Both the position numbers and the translations under genes were made by a program. Shown here piece after piece: positions 23,984-31,316 of a DNA stretch of 64,000 nucleotides. The stretch comes from Hymenobacter lapidarius (lineage in GTDB: Bacteria; Bacteroidota; Bacteroidia; Cytophagales; Hymenobacteraceae): NCBI RefSeq assembly GCF_001816145.1, contig NZ_MDZB01000092.1, forward strand, positions 1 to 64,000, read 5' to 3'. The notes beneath the pieces were generated by a model. The model did no database searches. It was not told the origin of the DNA and was given only the letters and a program-made list of their open reading frames with translations. Each line of letters starts with the position of its first letter. The stretch's first letter is position 1.

Positions 23984-25003
23984 ATGTACGTCAAGCTAAT
24001 CAACCCCGCGACGCACGGCCAGGCGGCCTACAACAATAGCGGGAGCAGCGCGCAGACGCTGAATTATTTGAAGCAGGAGACCGGCAAAGACGGGCAGGAA
24101 GCCGCGTTTTTTAACTCGGAGGAGGATGGGCTGAGCGCCGCCGAGCTGATGGCTGATATTGATTCCAACGTGAAGGGATTGCGGGCCGAGGACGCCAAGT
24201 TTTACTCACTGGTGCTAAGCCCCAGCGAGGCCGAGTTGGCGCACATCGACAACGACGGGGAGAAGCTGAAAGACTACACCCGGAAGGTGATGGAGCAGTA
24301 CGCGCAGAACTTCCAGCTAAAGGATGGAAAGCAGCTTGGCAGCGAGGATATTGTTTGGGGAGCCACCGTTCACCAGGAGCGCAGCTACCGGGGCACGGAC
24401 CCGGAAGTAGCGGCCGGCAACGCCAAGGTCGGCGACCAGCGGCCCGGCTTGCAGACCCACGTTCACGTTATCGTAAGCGCCCGCGATGCCGGCCAGAAAA
24501 TCAGCCTGAACCCAGCAGGGCGGCGCAACCGCTTTGACCTGATGAAGTGGCAGGCCGGAGCGGGCAAGCAATTTGAAAAGCAGTTCGGTTACACGGCCCA
24601 GGCCCACGAAAAGCTGCGTCCGAAGCAGCGCGACGCCAGCCGCGACGCCGCCCGAGCGGTCAAGATTGCCGAGCGGGTTGGGGGCATAAACGGCCGGGTG
24701 GGCAAGGAGCAGCGGCTAGACCCGGCGCGGGTGCAGCAGATAGCCGAGGGCCGGCAGTACGATAAGACCTTTTACCGGATGCTGAGCCGGGTGGAGGAGC
24801 GGTCGAAGTCGGGCTCCCCCATTGACAACGCTTACCACTTGCTGAGCACGGGCAAGGAGCGGCCGGAGCCGCAGCGGTCCGCTAGCACCGTGTTACAGGC
24901 GGTGCAGCAGGCGGTGAGGTCGAACACCGGCCGCGACGAGCAGACCGAGAACATAGCCGAGAAAAAAGGGCGCAGGAGCGCCGAGCTTGACATTGAAATG
25001 TAG
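23984..25003 (+). CDS. Relaxase of the DUF5712/BtgB type
   Basis: A 339-residue protein that would nick oriT and lead the transferred strand. The histidine motif THVHVIVSARD near residue 160 is the metal-binding HxH of the family. The start (MYVKLINPATHGQAAYNNSGSS) and the later RFDLMKWQAGAGKQFEKQFG segment also fit. The expected catalytic tyrosine cannot be fixed from sequence alone. The C-terminal 100 residues are basic and low in complexity. It follows the accessory gene closely and precedes the coupling protein by 50 bp. Confidence 0.8.
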   Translation: MYVKLINPATHGQAAYNNSGSSAQTLNYLKQETGKDGQEAAFFNSEEDGLSAAELMADIDSNVKGLRAEDAKFYSLVLSPSEAELAHIDNDGEKLKDYTRKVMEQYAQNFQLKDGKQLGSEDIVWGATVHQERSYRGTDPEVAAGNAKVGDQRPGLQTHVHVIVSARDAGQKISLNPAGRRNRFDLMKWQAGAGKQFEKQFGYTAQAHEKLRPKQRDASRDAARAVKIAERVGGINGRVGKEQRLDPARVQQIAEGRQYDKTFYRMLSRVEERSKSGSPIDNAYHLLSTGKERPEPQRSASTVLQAVQQAVRSNTGRDEQTENIAEKKGRRSAELDIEM

Positions 25004-25053
25004 GGCAAAGCAGCCCGCTACCGTTAATCCATTCCCCACAGTTCCCTTTCTAC

Positions 25054-27429
25054 ATGACCAATTCAGCACCCCGGCCAGCGGCCGGAACGCAGAACGCCGG
25101 GCTGATTTTCGGCTTGGTACTGCTGGCCATCATCGGCGGCGATTATTACGTGCTGATGCACGGCCCCGAGATAGCCCAGGCCCGCCTTGCCCAACGCACC
25201 ACGCAGCTAGCCCAGCAGAAGGCACAGCGCGAGGCGATGAGCGTGGTACCCGGTGCTGCGCCCAGCGCGGCAGCGGCCGAGAACCTGACTCCCAAGCAAC
25301 GGCTGGCCGCGACGATGGCGCGCATTGCCGAGCAGAAGCGCCAGGAGCGGATTAGGAAGGCCCAGGAAGCAGCGGCCCCGGTAATAGGGGAGGGGGCGGC
25401 AAAGGGCGCGGTGGAACTGACCAAAACCACCGACCAGGAACTAGTTAAAGCCAAGACCGGAACCGACGCCCTGGCCAACGCTGGCAGTGGGATAGGCAAT
25501 AAGTTTTTACTGAAGGTGGCCAGGTTCTACGGCCCGTTCGGCGTGTACTTGCGGGCACTGCTGCTGCTGGCTGGGTTGGCGTTGGTATTCATCCAGAAAG
25601 CCCCCCAGGGCAAGCCCGGCCAGGCCAAGCGCCGCGCTATCGACCCGCAGGCGCTCCGCATCGTAGCGGGCCTGAGCGGGCTAGTGTTTCTGGTTGCCGG
25701 CTATATGCTGCTGAGCATGGGCGGCTACTCGACGGGCTTTATTGAGTTTGGCTATCCAGGGTCCGCCGTCGCGGTGCTGGCCAGTGGGGGATTGGTCGGT
25801 CTGCTTTGGGCCACGACCAAAAAGCCGGCCTTTGGCCTGAGTACCGAGCGCAAGAAGGTGGAAACCCCGGACGCCATCTACTTCCCGACCGCCGACGGGG
25901 GATGGATAACGATAGCCAACCCCTTCCGGGGCACACTGGTACTCGGGGGAGCCGGCGCGGGCAAGACCTACTCGATAGGGGAGCCCCTGATTGAGCAGTT
26001 TGCCTATAAGAATTTCGCCGGCTTGGTGTACGACTTCAAATTCCCGGTTTTGGCCGAAGCGTTGCAAAAAGCACTGGTGCTGGCCGAGCGTCAGCACATG
26101 GCTGAGAAAGAGAAGAAAGACAAGTACGCGGCCAGTGCAGCGGGCCAGCTCCAAGCGAAGGTGAGCGCCAAGCTGTTTCAGCCCGAGCAGCAGCCAGAGG
26201 AAGAAAAGCCGGTGCAGCTTCACATCATCAATTTCCGCGACCTGACCCGCAGCGAGAAGGTGAACCCGTTGCGCGCCGCCGATATGCCGGTAGTGGCGTT
26301 TGCCGAGGAGTACAGCCGGGCCATCATCAACAACCTGAACCCGTCCAGCATCCGCAAGATGGAGTTCTTCGACATTAGCGCGGTGGCTTACCTAACCGGC
26401 ATCATCTGGTTTTATAAGAAGCACTACCCCCGGTATTGCACCATTCCCCACGTCGTGGCCACGGCCATGTACCGGGAGTACACCCACGTCCTGAGTATGC
26501 TCGAAACCGATATAGAGTGCGGCGACCAGGTACGCAGCATTATTTCAGCGGTCCAGACCAAAGCCGACAAGCAGGTGGGCGCGGTACTCGGCACCTTGCA
26601 GGTCACGCTGACCCGGATTAACAGCCCGGAAATTGTGTGGGTGCTGACCCCAAACGAGGCGGCAGGGGAGGGGTTCTCGTTGGATTTGAACAACAAGAAA
26701 ACCCCCAAGCTGCTCTGTGTCGGTAACGACCCGACGCTAAAGGAAACTTTTTCGCCCGTGGTGAGCTGCGTTATCACGGTCGCCCTAAAGCTGATGAACC
26801 AGCAGAACAAGCACCGCAGCTACGTTTTCCTGGATGAAGCCGCGACTATCTATGTGCCCGGCCTCGAAGTGATACCGGCCACGGCCCGGAGCAACAAGGT
26901 GGCGATGGTGTACATGACGCAGGACTTAGCCCAAATGACGGATGCCTACGGCAAGGAGAAAATGCAGGTGATGGTATCAAACCTGAACAACCAGTTTTTC
27001 GGCAAGGTGAACTCGCTGGAAACGGCCAAGTTCATTTCGGAAATGGTGGGCCGGGAGGAGAAGGAAATGGTAAGCACCAGCACCGGCACCAGTCAGGGGA
27101 GGGGAGCCCGCAACAATTCCACCAATCAGAATACCAGCTACCAGGAGCGCAGCTTGGTGCGGGTGCAGGATGCCATCGGCTTGCAGCAGGGAGAATTTAT
27201 CGGGCAGACGGTGGAAACCGGCAGCACCTTTTTTCAGGGTACTATCTCGCGCACCGACGCCACCAGGGAGCGGTTTCCCCTGCATCCGATGGTGACCTTT
27301 GGCGGTCCCGGCGACGACGCGGAGGCCGCGCTTTCCAAGGCCGTGATGGATAATTTTCTCTTGGTCCGGCAGCAGGTAATGGATACGATTAAGGAACACC
27401 CCAATACGTTAGCCGGAGCCAGTCAATAA
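25054..27429 (+). CDS. Type IV coupling protein (VirD4/TraG family)
   Basis: A 791-residue inner-membrane ATPase that hands the relaxase-DNA complex to the secretion channel. Hydrophobic segments lie at about 12-32, 155-175 and 200-250 (FLVAGYMLLSMGGY and VLASGGLVGLLW). The Walker A motif GGAGAGKTYS is at about 298 and the Walker B YVFLDEAATIY at about 590. The LNNQFFGKVNSLETAKFISE segment and the polar tail fit the family. The intact gene shows that DNA processing and coupling functions remain even though the tra operon is cut. Confidence 0.9.
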   Translation: MTNSAPRPAAGTQNAGLIFGLVLLAIIGGDYYVLMHGPEIAQARLAQRTTQLAQQKAQREAMSVVPGAAPSAAAAENLTPKQRLAATMARIAEQKRQERIRKAQEAAAPVIGEGAAKGAVELTKTTDQELVKAKTGTDALANAGSGIGNKFLLKVARFYGPFGVYLRALLLLAGLALVFIQKAPQGKPGQAKRRAIDPQALRIVAGLSGLVFLVAGYMLLSMGGYSTGFIEFGYPGSAVAVLASGGLVGLLWATTKKPAFGLSTERKKVETPDAIYFPTADGGWITIANPFRGTLVLGGAGAGKTYSIGEPLIEQFAYKNFAGLVYDFKFPVLAEALQKALVLAERQHMAEKEKKDKYAASAAGQLQAKVSAKLFQPEQQPEEEKPVQLHIINFRDLTRSEKVNPLRAADMPVVAFAEEYSRAIINNLNPSSIRKMEFFDISAVAYLTGIIWFYKKHYPRYCTIPHVVATAMYREYTHVLSMLETDIECGDQVRSIISAVQTKADKQVGAVLGTLQVTLTRINSPEIVWVLTPNEAAGEGFSLDLNNKKTPKLLCVGNDPTLKETFSPVVSCVITVALKLMNQQNKHRSYVFLDEAATIYVPGLEVIPATARSNKVAMVYMTQDLAQMTDAYGKEKMQVMVSNLNNQFFGKVNSLETAKFISEMVGREEKEMVSTSTGTSQGRGARNNSTNQNTSYQERSLVRVQDAIGLQQGEFIGQTVETGSTFFQGTISRTDATRERFPLHPMVTFGGPGDDAEAALSKAVMDNFLLVRQQVMDTIKEHPNTLAGASQ

Positions 27430-27480
27430 GCGTATTTTTACCAAGGCAAGCACCCATAAACCGTAAGAAACTGCACTTTT

Positions 27481-27497
27481 TACAAGTATTTCTTGTA
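27481..27497. promoter_or_regulatory. Inverted repeat, possible operator
   Basis: TACAAG-TATTT-CTTGTA lies 38 bp upstream of the 97-residue gene that precedes the zeta-like toxin. The position suits an autoregulatory operator of a small operon. Confidence 0.4.
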
Positions 27498-27534
27498 GTA
27501 GGTGTAAGCAGTCTTTTCATTTAATTCCCTTCCC

Positions 27535-27828
27535 ATGAACTCCCTAGCCAACATCGGTGAAACCGTCCAAAGCCCGGAATTTCAGGCCCGCTTCGATGAC
27601 GTTGTGAGCGGCACGGCCCGGCGCAATCACTCGTACATCGTCTACAAAGACGCGCAGAAGCGCACGGTACGGGAATACCCGGCCACGGAGGAGATTTTTG
27701 AGGTCAGCGCGGATGATAAGACGCTCACCCTGCTTTCGGTGCACGGGGTGCCGGTGGCCCCGGCAGACGCCATCGTCGTTGAGGCGACGCCCTACCGCTT
27801 CCCGCAGCCCGTGTTAGCCGCGCATTAG
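27535..27828 (+). CDS. Hypothetical protein, 97 aa, upstream of zeta-like toxin
   Basis: A small, probably alpha/beta protein (SYIVYKDAQKRTVREYPATEEIFEV, then LTLLSVHGVPV). It begins downstream of the inverted repeat at 27481 and ends 15 bp before the zeta-like gene, so the two are likely one operon. It could be an antitoxin by position, but it lacks the three-helix look of epsilon antitoxins and no family was recognised. Confidence 0.55.
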   Translation: MNSLANIGETVQSPEFQARFDDVVSGTARRNHSYIVYKDAQKRTVREYPATEEIFEVSADDKTLTLLSVHGVPVAPADAIVVEATPYRFPQPVLAAH

Positions 27829-27843
27829 GCAAGCACCAAGTAG

Positions 27844-28795
27844 ATGGAGAAAGAGCCACCCAAACCAGTAGTTTATATGTTTGCCGGTCCCAATGGGGCC
27901 GGCAAATCTTCTATATACGAGGCCAGCAGCAAGGAATACCCGCAGGTAAACGCGGACGTGATTCAGAAAGAAAATCCGACTTATAGCCAGGGCCGGGCGG
28001 CGGGTAGAGGAACTGATGAAAAAGCGGACGACGTTCGCCACGGAAAACAACTTCTACAAGGCCAGTAACCTCAATACCGTTACCCGATACCAGGAGGCGG
28101 GCTACCGCGTCGAAGTAATCTATGTTAGTCTGGAATCGGCCCAGAACTGCAAAAGGCGGGTAGCCAACGGCGGACACAACATCACCGATAAGCAGGTTGA
28201 GGAACGCTTCAAGGGGGAACTGGCCACCGTCCGGGACCATTACCAGGTGCCCGACAAGGTTACGCTCCTAGACAACACTAGTCCGAGTTTGGCGCACAAC
28301 CTTAAACCCTTGCTGACCATCGAGCAGGGCAGGATTGTTCAGGAAGCCCCGGAGCTGCCGCAGTGGGTAGCGGACATTAAAAACCATATCCGGCAGGTAG
28401 AGCAGCAGCAACAGAGCGGCGCGCAGGTTGCGGCGGCTACGCCCCAGGAGCGTTTCAGTGCCGCCGCCGCCCACGTCGCGGCCGGGCTGAGCGCCACGGG
28501 CCGGGCATCCGATGCTCAGGCCGCCGCCGAGTTGCAGGCGGTGGCCAGCGTGGTAGCGCGCACGGCTTACGTCGGGGGGCCGAACGTGGCACGGGTAGAA
28601 AAAGCCGCTCTGGCCGCAGACCAGGTGCCGGGCCTCGCCGGCAGCGCCCAGGTGGCCGAGCTGCGTACTTCCAGCAAAGCCTTGGAACAGCCGATGCACG
28701 AGCGGCCCGGAGCCGCCGCCAGCACCCCGCAGCGCGACGTACCCGGCCGCGAGGGGGCGGCATTGAACGGTAGCCGAAGCAGAAGAAACTTTTAG
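27844..28795 (+). pseudogene. Zeta-type toxin kinase, frameshifted, with long C-terminal tail
   Basis: The first frame gives the P-loop AGPNGAGKSS and NADVIQKENPTY. From about 27985 the homology moves to the next frame, giving ARAGRRVEELMKKRTTFATENNF, EVIYVSLES and RVANGGH, all typical of zeta toxins that phosphorylate UDP-sugars. One extra base at about 27985 explains the break. The internal ATG at 28016 could make a fragment without the P-loop, which should be inactive. After residue 180 or so comes a tail of about 130 residues rich in Ala/Gln and ending RSRRNF, not part of classical zeta toxins. Confidence 0.75.
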
Positions 28796-28841
28796 GCTCC
28801 CTGGTAAACACCTTAGCATTAGCAACTAAAAGTAGGGCTCA

Positions 28842-28876
28842 AAACGCCTGAAAACGACTTTTCAGGCCGTTTTTTC
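28842..28876 (+). terminator. Terminator after zeta-like gene
   Basis: Stem CCTGAAAA/TTTTCAGG with loop CGAC followed by a six-T run, 50 bp after the zeta stop. Confidence 0.8.
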
Positions 28877-28911
28877 GTTATAGTAGTATCCATTTCCTAC
28901 ACCCAAAAGTC

Positions 28912-29181
28912 ATGAACAAGACCTTCTTTGCGCCCGCTCCGGCCGGCCTCGACGCGGAGCAGCTTGCCGCCCGTGCGCAGCGGGAGCACGACAGCAACAA
29001 TGCCATTGCCACACTGATGAGCAACGGCCCGGCACCCGGCCCGGAGAGCCTGGCCATCATGCAGCGATTCGTGGATGGGGAGCTGACCATTGAGCAAGCC
29101 ATTGAAGAAACCGACGCCATGCTGCTTGCCCGCTACGCCCCTAAAGCCAGCAGCGAGGCACCTATTGAAGCGGTCCGGTAA
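28912..29181 (+). CDS. VbhA-like Fic antitoxin with altered inhibitory motif
   Basis: An 89-residue protein whose middle part (SNNAIATLMSNGPAPGPE to IMQRFVDGELTIEQAI) has the layout of VbhA-type Fic inhibitors: an inhibitory helix, a Pro-rich turn, then a GEL-containing helix. The usual [S/T]xxxE[G/N] inhibitory motif appears as TLMSNG, with Asn38 in place of the Glu that blocks ATP binding. The stop codon overlaps the Fic start by one base (TAATG), the classic antitoxin-toxin arrangement. The family call rests on remembered similarity to VbhA and on the context. Confidence 0.75.
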   Translation: MNKTFFAPAPAGLDAEQLAARAQREHDSNNAIATLMSNGPAPGPESLAIMQRFVDGELTIEQAIEETDAMLLARYAPKASSEAPIEAVR

Positions 29182-30431
29182 TGGCAGTGCTCAACGACAG
29201 GTTCAGCGACGAGAACGGCGTTCGGCTGAACAAGCTTGGCATCACCGACAAGGACCAACTGGCCCAGGCCGAAACGGAATCTTCGCTTCCGCGCTTGACG
29301 CAGCTCAACCGGGAGGGCGGCATCCAGGGCGGGCAGTACGACCAGGCGCACTTGAAGCAGGTTCACGAGCGGCTATTCAGCGGCGTGTACCAGTGGGCCG
29401 GCGAAACACGGGCGGACCGCGAGTTTCAGGGCCACAAGGACACCAACGTAACGGGCTTCAAGGAAACCATGACCTACGCGCCTCACAAGGAAGTGCCAGA
29501 GCGACTGGATGCCATCGGCGCGCAGCTCAACAAGGAGAACAACCTGAAGGGACTAGCGCCGGACAAGTTTGCCGAGCGGGCCGCTTACTACCTCGACCAG
29601 TACAACCACACCCACGCTTTCCGCGACGGGAACGGCCGCACGATGCAGGCCACCTTTACCCAACTTGGAAAGGCGGCCGGCTACGACGTGAATTTTAACC
29701 GGGCCAGCCCGGAGATTCTGAACCGCAGCCGGGACCTGGCCATCGTGCGTCAGTACCCCCCGGCCGAGGCCGGGAAGAACTTGCAGCCGCTGAAAGACAT
29801 GTTTAAGCAAGTCATTACCCAGACGCCAGGAGCCGAGGCCGAGAAGTTGCGTGACCCCAGCCAGGCCCCGGCTCGCACCCCGGAGCTGAGCCAGGTTATG
29901 CGGGCGATGGATGCGCGGCGGGAGCTGGAGGTTACGGGCTACCGTTCCGCCAACATTATTGCCAATATGCCAGGAGCCGGCAACCGGGAGCAGGGGGTAC
30001 AGCTGGCCCAGCGGGTAGAGGCCGTGAACCTCGACCCCAAAGTGCTAAATGGACCGGGCATTAATGAAATGCAGTTGGCTGCGGATAAGATTATCAAGCA
30101 CCCCGGCTTGAAAGATACCCCGCTCGATATAGCCGATGGCAAGCGGTTAAAAGTCGCCTCGATGCAGGTCATGCAGTTGGCCGAGGGCAAGGAGATAGTG
30201 GCTCCGCAGCAGCAAAAACAGCCGGCCGCGTTGGTGCAGGAAAAGTCCGCTCATCCCGCCGCCCAGGTCGTTAAGACCCATGAGGAAGCGCAGCTCGTCT
30301 TTGCCAAAGCCGCCCGCGAGGTAGCCAAGGAGCTAGAGGCAAACGAACGTCATGCTGAGCGCAGCCGAAGCATGACGTTCTTAGTGGATACAGGTGATTT
30401 GCATAACTACTTATCAACCGGCTACTGCTGA
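29181..30431 (+). CDS. Fic-domain protein (class I-like) with variant motif and long tail
   Basis: A 416-residue protein. The Fic core covers about residues 5-205, with GVRLNKLGITD, FSGVYQWAGETR and the active-site motif HAFRDGNGRTMQ at 145-156. The canonical motif is HPFx[D/E]GNGRxxR; here the last Arg is Gln156. Fic enzymes usually AMPylate targets. The remaining 200 residues form an Ala/Gln-rich helical tail without a recognised domain; conjugative Fic toxins such as VbhT carry C-terminal secretion domains there. The last 30 codons include a REP-like palindrome (HAERSRSMTF), so the native end was probably replaced. It is coupled to the antitoxin gene. Confidence 0.85.
   Translation: MAVLNDRFSDENGVRLNKLGITDKDQLAQAETESSLPRLTQLNREGGIQGGQYDQAHLKQVHERLFSGVYQWAGETRADREFQGHKDTNVTGFKETMTYAPHKEVPERLDAIGAQLNKENNLKGLAPDKFAERAAYYLDQYNHTHAFRDGNGRTMQATFTQLGKAAGYDVNFNRASPEILNRSRDLAIVRQYPPAEAGKNLQPLKDMFKQVITQTPGAEAEKLRDPSQAPARTPELSQVMRAMDARRELEVTGYRSANIIANMPGAGNREQGVQLAQRVEAVNLDPKVLNGPGINEMQLAADKIIKHPGLKDTPLDIADGKRLKVASMQVMQLAEGKEIVAPQQQKQPAALVQEKSAHPAAQVVKTHEEAQLVFAKAAREVAKELEANERHAERSRSMTFLVDTGDLHNYLSTGYC
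30345..30380. repeat. REP-like palindrome inside the fic 3' end
   Basis: Perfect 12-bp arms GAACGTCATGCT/AGCATGACGTTC with a 12-nt loop. The core matches the repeats at 7429-7518. It marks the right edge of the mobile element and is translated as part of the Fic protein. Confidence 0.75.
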
Positions 30432-30440
30432 TTCGCCGCC

Positions 30441-31037
30441 TCAGGCGTGTTTGCCCGGCGACCAGCCCTGGCCGGCGAGGTACTGCTGGCCGGCGGCCAC
30501 GGCTCCGGATTCCAGGGTGGTGCCCATTGAGTCGTTCCAGCGGTTTAGAAAGCCGAACAGGCTCACCACGCCCAGAATCTCTACGATTTCGCCCTCGTTC
30601 CAGTGGGCCCGTAGCGCGTCGCTGAGCTCATCGTTGACGGCATTGGGTACGGCCGAGGCGGCTACGGCGAAGGCCAATGCCGCCCGCTCAGCCGCGCTGA
30701 AGGCGGGGTGGGTGGCAAACTCCCAGATGTGGTCGAGCTGCTCCTGCGGAGCGCCGTAGCGCTCGGCCGCCAGAATGGTGTGGGCCTGGCAATACTGGCA
30801 GCCCGCCGCGTGGCTGCTCAGGTAGCCGACGAGCCGCTTCAAGGCACTGGTGACGCGGCCCTGGTTGGCCATCACGGCCTTGTTCAGCTCAATAAAGGCC
30901 GTGGCAATGGCCGGCCGGTGCTGCATGGTGAGTACGCTGTTGGGGCAAAAGCCCAGGGTCTCGTTGAAGAACGTAGCCAGCTGCGCAACTTCAGGGTTGG
31001 CAGTGGGGCCCAGGGGCGTGACGAGGGGAGCGGACAT
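30441..31037 (-). CDS. AhpD-like / carboxymuconolactone decarboxylase-family protein
   Basis: A 198-residue alpha-helical protein with the redox motif AGCQYCQAHT (CxxC followed by His), typical of alkylhydroperoxidase-like members of this family. The second half has ERAALAFAVAASAVPNAV, also typical. Such proteins act in peroxide defence or as uncharacterised oxidoreductases in the cytoplasm. The start was placed at MSAPLVTPLG (31037); the upstream frame is not protein-like. It faces the fic gene tail to tail with only ten bases between, and is the first chromosomal gene after the mobile element. Confidence 0.8.
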   Translation of the reverse strand: MSAPLVTPLGPTANPEVAQLATFFNETLGFCPNSVLTMQHRPAIATAFIELNKAVMANQGRVTSALKRLVGYLSSHAAGCQYCQAHTILAAERYGAPQEQLDHIWEFATHPAFSAAERAALAFAVAASAVPNAVNDELSDALRAHWNEGEIVEILGVVSLFGFLNRWNDSMGTTLESGAVAAGQQYLAGQGWSPGKHA

Positions 31038-31157
31038 GGACGGGCGGGCAATGGGAAGTGGAGCGTGAACGAAGCCACAAAGCTGCACCAAATACCGGGA
31101 GCCGGGCCCGCCCGCGGGGTGGGCGGCGCGCCCAACAACCTTGGTAGCCACTAAGGT

Positions 31158-31268
31158 CTACTGCGTGGTGGGGGCGTGGGCGTAGCAGTAGTGCTGGTAG
31201 AAGGCGGCCATCAGGGGCAGTAGCGTAGGCAGGCTGGCCGGGCTGACGGCGCGGAACGTGAGGGGTAT
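31158..31268 (-). pseudogene. GNAT acetyltransferase, N-terminal remnant
   Basis: About 36 codons read PLTFRAVSPASLPTLLPLM and AAFYQHYCYAHAPTTQ before a stop. This matches the usual first 35 residues of GNAT N-acetyltransferases, in which the LxxLLPLM-x-x-FY pattern is common. The start codon is changed (ATA) and the acetyl-CoA-binding part is missing. Confidence 0.5.
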
Positions 31269-31316
31269 GGGCGAAAGATGCGAGCAGGGGAAGAAACGGG
31301 GCAGTTCCGGTCAGCC

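Larger units (their letters stand above)
9550..30440. mobile_element. Conjugative/mobilisable element remnant, about 20.9 kb
   Basis: This span contains tra, toprim, ardC, parA, mobilisation, coupling-protein and toxin genes with no chromosomal genes in between. The left edge is the traJ/degT junction near 9550. The right edge is set just after the Fic gene, where a REP-like palindrome and an AhpD-type chromosomal gene follow within ten bases. No replication protein, integrase or flanking direct repeats were seen. It could be an integrated plasmid, a truncated integrative element, or a contig mis-join. Confidence 0.6.
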
